Part shown: positions 18,443-27,448 of the stretch, one piece after another
Layout: every line of letters starts with the position of its first letter
How positions within the stretch are numbered: position 1 is the stretch's first letter
Origin: Haemophilus paracuniculus
GTDB taxonomy: Bacteria; Pseudomonadota; Gammaproteobacteria; Enterobacterales; Pasteurellaceae
Direction of reading: 5' to 3'
Assembly (NCBI RefSeq): GCF_002015115.1
Contig: NZ_MUYA01000003.1
Coordinates: 1-64,000, forward strand
Length of the DNA: 64,000 bases
Program-made: the position numbers and the translations under genes
Notes under the pieces: generated by a model
The model's input: the letters and a program-made list of their open reading frames with translations, nothing else
What the model was told of the DNA's origin: nothing
Databases searched by the model: none

Positions 18443-20323
18443 ATGATTGAAAAATGGCACGAACGGACGAACGGTCCTGTTTTTAAAGTGATTTTTGCGT
18501 TGGTTTCCCTCTCTTTCGTGTTGGGTGGCATCGGCGGCGGCTTGATTGGCGGCAACAATTCGGTGGTAAAAGTAAACGGCGAAGAAGTTTCCCAACAGGC
18601 GTTCAACAATTTAAAAAGACAGCAAGAAACGCAATTAAATCAACAACTTGGGGCGAAATTTTGGGATTTAATGGAAACCCCAGAATACGCCAAATCGTTC
18701 AATCAAGGCATTTTGGATAATTTGATCAACGATGAATTATTGCGTCAATATGCCAGCGATCTCAAATTAGGCATTTCAGCGGATCAAATCAAAGCGGAAA
18801 TCGTCAATAGCCCTTATTTCCAACAAGACGGCAAATTCAATAACGATCTCTATTTGCAAACCTTGCGTAACAGTGGCTTAACCGCAGACGGCTACGCGAA
18901 CGTGGTGCGTGAGGGCTTATTATTTGCACAAATTCAAGAGGGGATCGTAAACAGCGATTTCAGCGTGCCAGCTCAACAAAATTTATTGGCGAAATTGCTG
19001 TTCCAACAACGCCAAATTCGTTTAGCAAACTACCCGCTTGCGGCAGAAATGCAGGCTCAAACGGTTTCGCCAGCGGAAATGCAAACGTTCTATGATGCCA
19101 ATAAAACCAAATTACTTGCCCCTGAAAAATTGACGGTGGAATACGTTACCATTACCCCGAAAGAGGTGGAAAGCAAGGTGCAAGTGGGCGATGAGCAAAT
19201 TCAAACCTACTACGATAAAAACCTCGATCAATTTACCACTAATGGGGAATCTCGCTTAGCTCACATTCAAGTGGCGGACGAAAAAGAAGCCCAAGCGATT
19301 GAACAAGCGGTACGAAACGGCGAAGATTTCGCCAAACTTGCCGAGCAAAAATCAGCGGATAAACTTTCCGCCAGCCAAGGGGGCGATTTAGGCTGGGCGA
19401 AAGCAGGCGTGTTCCCAGCGGCGTTTGAAGAAACGGCAGCAAAATTAGCCGTAGGGCAAGTCAGCCAACCTGTGAAAGTGGACGGGGCTTACCACATCAT
19501 CAAAGTGTTAGAGCGTAAAGATTCAACCACCATTCCACTCGCCCAAGTGAAAGAGCAAATCGCTCAAATCGTGCGTAAAGAGTTGGAATTAACCGAATAC
19601 GCCAACGTTACCCGTGAAATGGCGAACAAAGCCTTTGAAAACACCACGTCCCTTGCCGAAGTGGCGAAAGCAGGTGGGGTAGCGGTGCAAAAAACCGAAG
19701 CCTTTACCCGTGATAATGTGCCAGAAGCATTGAAAAACGACAAAATTCTCAACGCTTTATTTGAGGGGGAATTGCGTCAAAACGCGCAAAATTCCGAAGC
19801 GATTGATTTGAGCGAGGGGGATCAGCAACGCACAATGTTTGTGCGTGTGAGCGAATATCAGCCAGAGCGTGAAAAAACCTTAGACGAGGCGAAAGCGCAA
19901 ATTGAAACAATGCTCAAACGTGAAAAAGCGGAAAAAGCCTTAACCGAGCGTGCCGAGCAGCAGCTCAAAGCCTTGAACGAGGGCAAAGCCGAAGGCGTTA
20001 CCTTTGGCGAAACGCAGGATCTCGTTTATTTGAAAGCCCTTGCGGATCAGCCGATCTTAACCCCAACCGTATTTGCAATGGCGAAACCAACGGATAAGCC
20101 GACCTATCAAGTGGCTCGCAACAGCCAAGGCGATGTGTTGATCGTTGCCCTTGATAAAGTGGTGGACGGCAACCCAGAGCAATTCAAAGCGGTGGAAGCG
20201 GGCTTTGATCGAGCTAATCAAGAGAACTTACGCCAAAACTTGTTGCAAGATTTGCGTTCCCGTGCTTCGATTGATGTGAACCAAGATTTCCTCGATCAAA
20301 ATTTACCGAATACAGAAAAATAA
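18443..20323 (+). CDS. ppiD: Periplasmic folding chaperone PpiD
   Basis: A 626-residue protein anchored in the inner membrane by one helix (about residues 12-34: KVIFALVSLSFVLGGIGGGLIGG). A SurA-like N-terminal region (NFKRQ...SPYFQQDGKFNNDLY) surrounds a parvulin-type domain near residues 265-360 (SRLAHIQV... GGDLGWAKAGVFPAAFEE...). It binds outer-membrane and periplasmic proteins leaving the Sec translocon; PpiD of E. coli has little isomerase activity. Length is normal. It has its own promoter and a terminator shared with the convergent sufE-like gene. Confidence 0.95.
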   Translation: MIEKWHERTNGPVFKVIFALVSLSFVLGGIGGGLIGGNNSVVKVNGEEVSQQAFNNLKRQQETQLNQQLGAKFWDLMETPEYAKSFNQGILDNLINDELLRQYASDLKLGISADQIKAEIVNSPYFQQDGKFNNDLYLQTLRNSGLTADGYANVVREGLLFAQIQEGIVNSDFSVPAQQNLLAKLLFQQRQIRLANYPLAAEMQAQTVSPAEMQTFYDANKTKLLAPEKLTVEYVTITPKEVESKVQVGDEQIQTYYDKNLDQFTTNGESRLAHIQVADEKEAQAIEQAVRNGEDFAKLAEQKSADKLSASQGGDLGWAKAGVFPAAFEETAAKLAVGQVSQPVKVDGAYHIIKVLERKDSTTIPLAQVKEQIAQIVRKELELTEYANVTREMANKAFENTTSLAEVAKAGGVAVQKTEAFTRDNVPEALKNDKILNALFEGELRQNAQNSEAIDLSEGDQQRTMFVRVSEYQPEREKTLDEAKAQIETMLKREKAEKALTERAEQQLKALNEGKAEGVTFGETQDLVYLKALADQPILTPTVFAMAKPTDKPTYQVARNSQGDVLIVALDKVVDGNPEQFKAVEAGFDRANQENLRQNLLQDLRSRASIDVNQDFLDQNLPNTEK

Positions 20324-20340
20324 TCGGTCAGCACATCGCA

Positions 20341-20370
20341 AAAATGCCTCGTTAAACGAGGCATTTTTTT
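20341..20370. terminator. Bidirectional terminator between ppiD and the SufE-type gene
   Basis: AAAATGCCTCG / CGAGGCATTTT around TTAAA, with T runs on both strands, at the junction of convergent genes. Confidence 0.85.
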
Positions 20371-20758
20371 ATGGGCGAATGGCGTTTTGCACAATCCGCT
20401 GAATTTCCGCCAAGCCATTGAGGCGAGTTTGGGTGAGGTTTTGGCTGATTTTGAGCTGATTAAACACCCCTTGTAAATCCAATTCCGCCAGTTTTTCCGT
20501 GGGCGTTTCGAGCAAAAGGGTTTGCACAATCTGCAAAATCCCTTGCATTAAACGAGCATCGCTAAATGCGAAAATTTGGCGAGGTTCGGCTTCAAATTGA
20601 AACCACAATCGGCTTTCGCACCCCTCAATTTCGGGCAATTCCGATAGTTGATCTTCACTTAATTTCGGCAGTTGGCGGCTCAGTTGCACCAACAAGCGGT
20701 ATCTTTCTTCCCAAGATTGGCAATTTTCAAAAGCGGTTTGAATTTCGGTAAAATGCAT
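20369..20758 (-). CDS. SufE/CsdE-family sulfur acceptor
   Basis: A 129-residue protein of the SufE fold, which accepts persulfide sulfur from a cysteine desulfurase. The acceptor cysteine is in EIEGCESRLWF (Cys47), and the family pattern W-E-x-RY-x-L is seen at the N-terminus (SWEERYRLLVQLSRQLP). No desulfurase or suf genes are nearby, so a CsdE-like role with a desulfurase encoded elsewhere is inferred. It is convergent with ppiD. Confidence 0.88.
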   Translation of the reverse strand: MHFTEIQTAFENCQSWEERYRLLVQLSRQLPKLSEDQLSELPEIEGCESRLWFQFEAEPRQIFAFSDARLMQGILQIVQTLLLETPTEKLAELDLQGVFNQLKISQNLTQTRLNGLAEIQRIVQNAIRP

Positions 20759-20789
20759 TTTTTTGATATTAACTTATGATATTAAATTT

Positions 20790-20857
20790 CCCTCTCCCTG
20801 AAATTGACTTCTATACGAAGTCAATTTCTGTCCCTCTCCCGTAAACGGGCGAGGGCG
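20790..20857. repeat. CCCTCTCCC-type intergenic palindrome
   Basis: CCCTCTCCCTG flanks the hairpin AAATTGACTT / AAGTCAATTT (20801-20827), and CCCTCTCCCGTAAACGGGCGAGGG follows. The same CCCTCTCCC framing with a different hairpin occurs at 57549-57697. Confidence 0.55.
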
Positions 20858-20911
20858 AGCAAGAATTTTAGCAATCTACCCGCTTGTTGTTAATGATATT
20901 TTGTGAAAGTT

Positions 20912-20920
20912 TGGTAGAAT
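20912..20920 (+). promoter_or_regulatory. Extended -10 element upstream of clpP
   Basis: TGGTAGAAT fits an extended -10 (TGn followed by a TATAAT-like hexamer), with no good -35. The 13-base word GGTAGAATGTGCC recurs in front of proC at 32336. Confidence 0.45.
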
Positions 20921-20952
20921 GTGCCGTTTTTTCACGATGATAAGGAACAAAA

Positions 20953-21537
20953 ATGAGTGTAATTCCAATGGTGGTCGAGCAGACCTCAAAAGGCGAAAGA
21001 TCCTACGATATTTATTCACGATTATTAAAAGAGCGAATTATTTTCCTCAACGGCGAAGTGGAAGACCGTATGGCGAATTTAATCGTGGCACAATTACTGT
21101 TTTTAGAATCCGAAGATCCTGAAAAAGATATTCATCTTTACATCAATTCACCAGGGGGCGTAGTAACCGCAGGCTTGGCGATTTACGACACAATGAATTT
21201 CATCAAGCCAGATGTCAGCACCCTTTGCATCGGGCAGGCTTGCTCAATGGGGGCGTTTTTGCTGTCGGGTGGGGCGAAAGGCAAACGCTTTGCGTTACCT
21301 CACGCCCGTGTGATGATCCATCAACCTTTGGGCGGCTATCGTGGTCAGGCGACCGATATTCAAATCCACGCCCAAGAAATTTTGAAATTAAAAGAGACCC
21401 TCACTCGCCGTATGGCAGAGCACAGCAATCAGCCATTTGAAAAAGTAATGGCGGATACCGAGCGGGATAATTTTATGTCGGCGGAAGAAGCCCAAGCCTA
21501 TGGCTTGATCGACAAAGTGCTGACCGAAAGAGGATAA
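20953..21537 (+). CDS. clpP: ATP-dependent Clp protease proteolytic subunit ClpP
   Basis: A 194-residue serine peptidase forming the tetradecameric chamber. The catalytic triad can be read as Ser98 (GQACSMGAF), His123 (VMIHQPLGG) and Asp172 ([11 protein letters not shown]). The IGF-loop region and length are normal, with a Cys in place of the more common Ala before the catalytic Ser. It lies three bases upstream of clpX, giving the standard clpPX operon. ClpX delivers unfolded, tagged substrates to it. Confidence 0.98.
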   Translation: MSVIPMVVEQTSKGERSYDIYSRLLKERIIFLNGEVEDRMANLIVAQLLFLESEDPEKDIHLYINSPGGVVTAGLAIYDTMNFIKPDVSTLCIGQACSMGAFLLSGGAKGKRFALPHARVMIHQPLGGYRGQATDIQIHAQEILKLKETLTRRMAEHSNQPFEKVMADTERDNFMSAEEAQAYGLIDKVLTERG

Positions 21538-21539
21538 CA

Positions 21540-22796
21540 ATGAGCGATTTTGAAAAACAACCCCATTGCGGATTTTGTGGCAAACGCCGTAATGAAGTGC
21601 AATATATGATCGAAGGCACGGAAGGGCATATTTGTAACGAATGTATTGACGAATCTTACGCCCTGCTACATAGCCAAGACGATCCACAAAACGCAGAAAA
21701 AGCCGAAGAAAAAAGCGAACCTGCGTTCTTTGAAAATGTGCCAATCCCACACCAAATTCACGCCCATTTAGATGAATATGTGATCGGGCAAAATCACGCG
21801 AAAAAAGTGCTGTCGGTGGCGGTTTACAACCATTACAAGCGGTTAAAAAATGCGTTATCAGGACATCAAGAAACGGGCGGTGTTGAGCTAGGCAAAAGTA
21901 ACATTTTGCTGATCGGTCCAACGGGTAGCGGTAAAACTTTGCTCGCTGAAACCTTAGCTCGCCGTTTGAACGTGCCGTTTGCAGTGGCGGATGCCACCAC
22001 CCTCACCCAAGCAGGTTATGTGGGGGAAGATGTGGAAAACGTGATCCAAAAATTGTTGATGAAATGCGATTTCGATGCGGAACAAGCCGAGCGAGGCATT
22101 ATTTTCATTGATGAAATCGACAAAATCACTCGCAAATCGGAAAATCCGTCCTTAACCCGTGATGTCTCGGGCGAGGGCGTGCAACAAGCCTTATTGAAAT
22201 TGGTGGAAGGCACAGTGGCGAATATCAACCCGCAGGGCAGCCGTAAACACCCGAAAAGCGAAACCATTCCCGTTGATACCTCAAAAATCCTGTTCATTTG
22301 TGGCGGGGCTTTTGCGGGTTTGGATAAAATCGTGGAAAGTCGCACCAACAAACAAGGCGGCATCGGCTTTGGTGCGGAATTGAAAAAGGATAAAGATCGT
22401 GAAGATCTGACCGAATTATTCAAACAAGTTGAGCCAGAAGATTTGGTGAAATTCGGCTTGATCCCCGAGCTAATCGGGCGTCTGCCTGTGGTTACCCCTT
22501 TGGAAGAATTGGACGAAAAAGCCCTGATCAGTATTCTGACCGAACCGAAAAATGCGATCATCAAGCAATATCAAGCCCTGTTCCAAATGGAAGGCGTGGA
22601 ACTGCAATTTGAGCAAGAGGCATTGATCGCCATCGCCCAAAAAGCCATCGCCCGCAAAACAGGGGCAAGGGGGCTGCGTTCTATCGTTGAAAACTTGTTG
22701 CTAGATACGATGTACGATTTACCGTCCCTCAATGCGAAAAAAGTCATCGTGCATAAAGCCTGTGTAGAAAAAGGCGAAAAGCCAACGATTGAATAA
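21540..22796 (+). CDS. clpX: Clp protease ATP-binding subunit ClpX
   Basis: A 418-residue AAA+ unfoldase. The N-terminal zinc-binding domain has [11 protein letters not shown] and CNECI. Walker A is [15 protein letters not shown], Walker [11 protein letters not shown], and the pore loop GYVGEDV and the IGF-like loop (IGFGAEL) that docks on ClpP are present. Length is typical. A strong terminator follows. Confidence 0.98.
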   Translation: MSDFEKQPHCGFCGKRRNEVQYMIEGTEGHICNECIDESYALLHSQDDPQNAEKAEEKSEPAFFENVPIPHQIHAHLDEYVIGQNHAKKVLSVAVYNHYKRLKNALSGHQETGGVELGKSNILLIGPTGSGKTLLAETLARRLNVPFAVADATTLTQAGYVGEDVENVIQKLLMKCDFDAEQAERGIIFIDEIDKITRKSENPSLTRDVSGEGVQQALLKLVEGTVANINPQGSRKHPKSETIPVDTSKILFICGGAFAGLDKIVESRTNKQGGIGFGAELKKDKDREDLTELFKQVEPEDLVKFGLIPELIGRLPVVTPLEELDEKALISILTEPKNAIIKQYQALFQMEGVELQFEQEALIAIAQKAIARKTGARGLRSIVENLLLDTMYDLPSLNAKKVIVHKACVEKGEKPTIE

Positions 22797-22812
22797 TTTC
22801 CCCTTAAAAGAA

Positions 22813-22846
22813 AAGCACGTTAGCCAACGCCAACGTGCTTTTTTTA
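22813..22846 (+). terminator. Terminator of clpPX
   Basis: AAGCACGTT / AACGTGCTT with a 10-base loop and a run of seven T. Confidence 0.88.
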
Positions 22847-22867
22847 TGGGAAAATTTTCCAAAATCT

Positions 22868-22885
22868 TACCGCTTGCAAGCGGTA
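22868..22885. repeat. Head-to-head uptake-signal palindrome
   Basis: TACCGCTTGCAAGCGGTA is a perfect 18-bp palindrome made of two uptake-signal cores sharing the central TGCA, with the A/T-rich tails on each side (AAAATCT and AGGATTTTT). It lies between the convergent clpX and the dihydroorotate dehydrogenase gene and could act as a terminator for the latter. Confidence 0.75.
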
Positions 22886-22910
22886 GGATTTTTGCAAGTT
22901 TTAAGCTCGT

Positions 22911-23912
22911 TTACATTTGCAAATGAATTTCCTCAAAAACCGCAATGCCTTTCACGCCGATGGCGGTGGCGATGCCGACAAAATCCGCCCCGACTGCTTT
23001 CATTCGGCGGTAGCCGTGAATGTCGCTGACACCGCCCACGCCGAGTATCTGAATCGATTTGAGGGCTTCGTGCTGGTTGAGCATTTGGCGTAGGGTGTAA
23101 ACGTTGCCGAGGGAAAGCGGGTGGATTGCCGATCCAGCCATTCCGCCAATGCCCGTGCCAGTCATTGAGTTCAACACGGCGGTGGGTAAATCTTCGTGGT
23201 TCATCAACAACGAACTGCCGAGGGTGTTGGTGGATGCGATGTAGCAGAATGGCAAGCGGTCGTTTTGTTGGGAAAATTGCACGAGGGCGTGGATAAAGGT
23301 GTCGAACTGCTCTTGATAAGTGAATGGCGGTGTTTTAATCCCGACCGCAATGGCGTGATCTTGCCCTTGCTGTTTGAGTTGGTCGATTTGCGTTTTTAAG
23401 GCACTCAAGTAACTGAGCAGTTCCGTTTGATCGTAGGCGGGCGAGACTTTGCCAGGGATATTCGGGCAAGAGAGGTTGATTTCCATTGCAATCGGCATCG
23501 ACACGCGGGCGGAAAAGGCGTTCACTCGCTGATAGGCTTCCGCCACTTCTTCGGGCGTGCCGGTTACGGAAACTATCACGGTTTTGAGGTTGTCTGGGTT
23601 GGTTTCGGCAATGGTTTGGATAAATCCGAGATAATCATTGAGGGTGTAGGGGCTAAATCCGATGGTGTTTAAACTGGCGTTTTGTGTGGGAAATTGGCTA
23701 ATTTGGTTGGGTGGGGAAGATTGCTGGGAAGTGGGTTCAAATAAAACGAATTGATTAACATCGGGATTGTGGGGGAAACCGTTTAGCATTGCCGTTCGGG
23801 TGGTGATTGCCCCTAAATGGGGGCTGGCGTAGAGGGCTTGTAGCATTTCGAGATCGCTCGCCCACGGGCAAGGGGTGTTGAGAAGCGGTGGGTTAATCTG
23901 TAATTTTTGCAT
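22911..23912 (-). CDS. Class 1A-like dihydroorotate dehydrogenase
   Basis: A 333-residue FMN flavoprotein of the dihydroorotate dehydrogenase superfamily. The ATG at 23912 is chosen because AGAGGAA precedes it. The motif EINLSCPNIPGK places a catalytic Cys at 149, as in the soluble fumarate-linked class 1A enzymes; class 2 enzymes (usual PyrD of this group) use Ser. FMN-phosphate motifs GVGGVSD and GADFVGIATA are present, as is GGMAGSAIHPLSLGNV. No membrane-binding N-terminus is visible. It follows uraA on the same strand by 91 bases, which supports a pyrimidine role. It is divergent, so another dehydrogenase substrate cannot be excluded. Confidence 0.78.
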   Translation of the reverse strand: MQKLQINPPLLNTPCPWASDLEMLQALYASPHLGAITTRTAMLNGFPHNPDVNQFVLFEPTSQQSSPPNQISQFPTQNASLNTIGFSPYTLNDYLGFIQTIAETNPDNLKTVIVSVTGTPEEVAEAYQRVNAFSARVSMPIAMEINLSCPNIPGKVSPAYDQTELLSYLSALKTQIDQLKQQGQDHAIAVGIKTPPFTYQEQFDTFIHALVQFSQQNDRLPFCYIASTNTLGSSLLMNHEDLPTAVLNSMTGTGIGGMAGSAIHPLSLGNVYTLRQMLNQHEALKSIQILGVGGVSDIHGYRRMKAVGADFVGIATAIGVKGIAVFEEIHLQM

Positions 23913-24003
23913 AGTGTGTTCCTCTTGAATGATAAAGTAGAAAGTGAAATAGAAAGATAAATCCGACAGTTTGGCTGGGCGGTTAAGCCCAGCCGTGCAG
24001 AGA

Positions 24004-25236
24004 TTAGGCTTGCTCTGCTTTTTTCTCTTTTGGTAGCACAAGGTTCATAATGATGGCGGCAATCGCACAGAGGCTGATTCCTTTGAGGGAAAATTCGCCG
24101 ATGTTGATCCACATTCCGCCGATGCCGAAAGTCATCACCACTGACACGATACAGAGGTTGCGAGGTTCGCCCATATCGACTTTGGCTCGGATTAGGGTAC
24201 TCATTCCCACTGCGGCGATTGAGCCGAACACTAACATCATAATGCCACCCATTACCACCCCTGGGATCGTTTGCAAGAACGCCCCAACTTTTCCGCAGAA
24301 TGAAATCGCAATCGCCCAGCAGGCTGCCCACGTCATAATCACAGGGTTGAAGTTTTTAGTGAGCATTACCGCCCCCGTTACTTCGGCGTAGGTGGTGTTT
24401 GGTGGCCCGCCTAAGAACGAGGCGGCAGAGGTGGCAACGCCGTCCCCCAATAAGGTGCGGTGCAAACCTGGTTTTTTCAGGAAGTCTTTGCCTGTTACTG
24501 AGCTAATCGCCATAATGCCGCCAACGTGTTCCACCGCAGGGGCGAGGGCGATTGGCAGTAAGTAGAGAATGGCTTCGAGCTTAAATTCTGGGGTGGTTAT
24601 GTTTGGTAAGCTGAACCACGCTGCATTAGCGACAGGGCTGAAATCAATCACCCCAAAGAAGAGTGAGAGCAGATAACCCACCACAATCCCGAACATAATC
24701 GGCACTAATTTCATCAAGCCTTTGGCAAACACCGCCACTACGAGGGTGGTAATTAAGGTGGTCATTGAAATGAAGATCGCTTGATCTTGCGTAATCGCAC
24801 CGTTAGCCGTTTTGCCGAGAGCCATATCTACCGCAGTTGGGGCTAAACCTAAGCCGATGATGATAATCACAGGGCCAACCACCACAGGCGGGAACAATTT
24901 TTCCAAAATTTCCGAGCCTTTCCATTTCACTAAGGCACTCAATGCGAAGTAAATTAAGCCCGAAAAGACTAATCCGCCCATTGTAACGGGAATTCCCCAT
25001 TGTTGGACACCATATTGAATCGGGGCAATGAAAGCAAAGGAAGAAGCGAGGAAGATAGGGACTTGACGTTTGGTACAGAGTTGGAAAATTAAAGTGCCGA
25101 GACCAGCGGTAAGGAGGGCGGTGTTGGGGTCTAATCCAGTAATTAACGGCATTAGCACCAAAGCACCAAAGGCTACAAATAACATTTGCAAGCCCACAAA
25201 CGCCTGTTTCGGCGTGCTGATAGGATTGTTTGACAT
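24004..25236 (-). CDS. uraA: Uracil permease UraA
   Basis: A 410-residue NCS2-family nucleobase/H+ symporter with about 14 membrane segments. Typical features are FGALVLMPLITGLDPNTALLTAGLGTLIFQL near the N-terminus and the conserved glutamate helix PIALAPAVEHVGGIMAISSVTGKDF, followed by GVATSAASFLGGPPNTTYAEVTGA. Order and residues match E. coli UraA. Downstream on the same strand is a dihydroorotate dehydrogenase-like gene, so salvage and synthesis functions may be co-transcribed. Confidence 0.93.
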   Translation of the reverse strand: MSNNPISTPKQAFVGLQMLFVAFGALVLMPLITGLDPNTALLTAGLGTLIFQLCTKRQVPIFLASSFAFIAPIQYGVQQWGIPVTMGGLVFSGLIYFALSALVKWKGSEILEKLFPPVVVGPVIIIIGLGLAPTAVDMALGKTANGAITQDQAIFISMTTLITTLVVAVFAKGLMKLVPIMFGIVVGYLLSLFFGVIDFSPVANAAWFSLPNITTPEFKLEAILYLLPIALAPAVEHVGGIMAISSVTGKDFLKKPGLHRTLLGDGVATSAASFLGGPPNTTYAEVTGAVMLTKNFNPVIMTWAACWAIAISFCGKVGAFLQTIPGVVMGGIMMLVFGSIAAVGMSTLIRAKVDMGEPRNLCIVSVVMTFGIGGMWINIGEFSLKGISLCAIAAIIMNLVLPKEKKAEQA

Positions 25237-25396
25237 TGTGTTTTCTCTCAGTTGTTGATTAGACGAATAGTTATCTTTATCCAGACAACTGAAATCACAT
25301 TATAGCTGAAAACGCAAACGTTTGCATTTTGCGGATTGTAATAAAACGTAAAGAAAATAAGGGTATTTTTACAAGCGGTGGGATTTTTGAAATTTT

Positions 25397-25520
25397 GCCC
25401 CCTACCCCGCCTGTGGCGGTACTTCCCCCGCAGGCGGGGGAAGATTTTAAAACTACCACAAAACCAGATCTGCCCCCGCTTGCGGGGGAAGTGGTCGAGC
25501 AGAGCGAGACCGAAGGGGGC
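25397..25520. repeat. GC-rich intergenic palindromic element, copy 2
   Basis: Full composite form with outer ends GCCCCCTACCCC and GACCGAAGGGGGC. It holds two hairpins, CTTCCCCCGC / GCGGGGGAAG and CCCCCGCTTGCGGGGG, separated by about 30 A/T-rich bases. Confidence 0.75.
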
Positions 25521-25560
25521 AACACTTGCAAGCGGTTAGATTAAATAAAAAATCACTTTT

Positions 25561-25578
25561 TTTGCATAATTATTCATT
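25561..25578 (+). promoter_or_regulatory. ARG box (ArgR operator) of argCBD
   Basis: TTTGCATAATTATTCATT fits the ArgR consensus (TGAAT, four A/T, ATTCA) with one mismatch. It lies seven bases upstream of the predicted -35. A weaker second half-box (TTGAAATCAAAATCGAA) follows, as ArgR sites usually come in pairs. Confidence 0.75.
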
Positions 25579-25584
25579 CTGAAC

Positions 25585-25613
25585 TTGAAATCAAAATCGA
25601 AAATGCCTAGACT
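25585..25613 (+). promoter_or_regulatory. argC promoter
   Basis: TTGAAA, a 17-base spacer and TAGACT, 35 bases before the argC ATG and adjoining the ARG box. Confidence 0.6.
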
Positions 25614-25648
25614 AATCCCCATTCAAATCAAGAAAAACAGGAAATGAA

Positions 25649-26593
25649 ATGGCACAATATAAAATTTTTGTGGACGGTGTGGTCGGCACAACGGGCTTGC
25701 GAATCCACGAACGGCTGAGTGGTGATCCGACCATTCAGCTTTTAACCCTACCCGAAGCGGAACGCAAAGATCTCAACGCCCGCCTTGCTAAAATCAGCGA
25801 GGCGGATTTAACCTTTCTCTGCTTGCCCGATCAAGCCTCAAAGGAAATTATTACCCTCGCACCGCCTACTGCTCGTATTTGCGATACCTCAACCGCTTTC
25901 CGCACCGCCCCCCAATGGGTTTACGGCTTGTGTGAATTAACGGGGCAGGCAGAAAAAATCGCCCAAGCCAACCGCGTCGCCGTCCCTGGTTGCCACGCTA
26001 CGGGCTTTATCAGCCTTGTGCGTCCGCTGGTGGAAAAAGGGGCGTTGGCGGCGGATTATCCGCTGAGTTGCCATTCCCTCACAGGCTATTCAGGCGGCGG
26101 CAAAGCGATGATCGCCGATTATCAAAACCCCGATCGAGCCAACGAATTTAACGCCCCTCGCATTTACGGCTTAACCCTCAGCCACAAACATTTGCCCGAA
26201 ATGAAAGCGATGACGGGCATCGCCCACGCCCCGATTTTCAGCCCGATTGTGGCGGATTTTTACAGCGGAATGATCGTGAGCGTCCCCGTGCCGTTTTCAG
26301 CATTTTCCGCCGACTATCAATCGGGATCGGCGGTGGTTCAACTGTTTGAAAAATATTACGCCAACCGACCGCTTGTAACCGTCCACTCTTACGGCACAAG
26401 CCCTGAAAACGGAATGTTGGCGGCGAATGGCTTGGCAGGGCGAGATAATTTGGAAATTTTCGTGTTTAGCAACGCAGATCATCTGGTGCTAACCGCTCGT
26501 TTCGACAATTTAGGCAAAGGGGCTTCGGGGGCGGCGGTACAATGTATGAATTTAATGCTCGGCAGAGCCGAAACCGCAGGCTTAGTGTTATAA
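25649..26593 (+). CDS. argC: N-acetyl-gamma-glutamyl-phosphate reductase (short type)
   Basis: A 314-residue NADPH enzyme for the third step of arginine synthesis. The nucleotide-binding start is KIFVDGVVGTTGLRIHERL. The catalytic cysteine is Cys115 in VAVPGCHATGF and a histidine-containing motif follows (GLTLSHKHLPEM). The length and the VDGVVGTTG start are those of the shorter type 2 ArgC rather than the E. coli type. It is first in argCBD under an ARG box. Confidence 0.95.
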   Translation: MAQYKIFVDGVVGTTGLRIHERLSGDPTIQLLTLPEAERKDLNARLAKISEADLTFLCLPDQASKEIITLAPPTARICDTSTAFRTAPQWVYGLCELTGQAEKIAQANRVAVPGCHATGFISLVRPLVEKGALAADYPLSCHSLTGYSGGGKAMIADYQNPDRANEFNAPRIYGLTLSHKHLPEMKAMTGIAHAPIFSPIVADFYSGMIVSVPVPFSAFSADYQSGSAVVQLFEKYYANRPLVTVHSYGTSPENGMLAANGLAGRDNLEIFVFSNADHLVLTARFDNLGKGASGAAVQCMNLMLGRAETAGLVL

Positions 26594-26605
26594 AAGAGGC
26601 AAAAA

Positions 26606-27439
26606 ATGATTGAAACGCTAAAACAGATTTCCCCGTTCATTCAGCAATATCAAGGTCAAACCATTGTGGTGAAATATGGCGGCAATGCGATGATTAACGC
26701 TGAACTTAAACAAGCCGTAATGGCGGATATTCTGCAACTGCACCAGCTTGGAATGAAGATCGTCCTCGTACACGGCGGTGGCCCTGAAATTTCGCAAGGC
26801 TTGAAATTGCTTGGCAAAGAGAGCCAATTTATCAACGGCTTGCGAGTTACCGATCAAGATACCATTGATGTGGTGCTACAAATGCTGGCGGGCAAAGTGA
26901 ATAAAAGCCTCGTTGCACAATTACAGGGCAAGGGCATTGGCTTGTCGGGGATTGACGGCGGTTTGTTGCAATGTGAGAAATTAACGGGCGAGGTCGATCT
27001 CGGCTTTGTGGGCGAGATCGTCAAAGTGAATAGCAAGGTGCTAGAAATGGCTCTTGCAAGCGGTCTGATCCCCGTGATTTCTACGGTGGGGGCGGATCAA
27101 AACGGCACGATCTACAACATCAACGCCGACACCGCCGCCAGCCAAATTGCGATTGCGTTAAAGGCGACAAAATTGGTGAGTATGACCGATATTGCAGGGC
27201 TGTTGCGGGATCGCAATGATGAAAGCACCTTGATCCCTCACGCCACTTTGGCGGAAGTGGAAACCTTGATCGCCGAGGGCGTGATCGCAGGGGGAATGAT
27301 CCCGAAAATTGCCTGTTGCACTGATTTCATCAAGGCAGGCGGACAGCAAGCGGTGATTTTAGACGGGCGAGTACCGCACGCCATTTTAACCGAAATGTTG
27401 AGCGACCAAGCCAACGGCACGCGTTTTTCTCGGAATTAG
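26606..27439 (+). CDS. argB: Acetylglutamate kinase
   Basis: A 277-residue enzyme of the amino-acid kinase fold that phosphorylates N-acetylglutamate. It shows VVKYGGNAM near residue 23, VLVHGGGPEIS, and the ATP-site region SMTDIAGLLRD. It lacks the N-terminal helix found in arginine-inhibited hexameric forms, although control cannot be settled from that alone. It lies 12 bases after argC and nine before argD. Confidence 0.95.
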   Translation: MIETLKQISPFIQQYQGQTIVVKYGGNAMINAELKQAVMADILQLHQLGMKIVLVHGGGPEISQGLKLLGKESQFINGLRVTDQDTIDVVLQMLAGKVNKSLVAQLQGKGIGLSGIDGGLLQCEKLTGEVDLGFVGEIVKVNSKVLEMALASGLIPVISTVGADQNGTIYNINADTAASQIAIALKATKLVSMTDIAGLLRDRNDESTLIPHATLAEVETLIAEGVIAGGMIPKIACCTDFIKAGGQQAVILDGRVPHAILTEMLSDQANGTRFSRN

Positions 27440-27448
27440 GTAAAAAAG

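Larger units (their letters stand above)
25237..25648. other. Intergenic region between uraA and argC
   Basis: 412 bases without a gene. It holds an uptake signal (ACAAGCGGTGGGATTTT, 25369), the GC-rich palindromic element at 25397-25520, a second uptake core (GCAAGCGGTT) and the argC promoter with its ARG box. The uraA promoter must lie at the left end but is not obvious. Confidence 0.7.

Noticed and set aside
22016-22564. A 182-codon antisense open frame within clpX
   Set aside because: It lies entirely opposite a canonical ClpX, has biased low-complexity Ser/Lys/Pro composition and no start signal.
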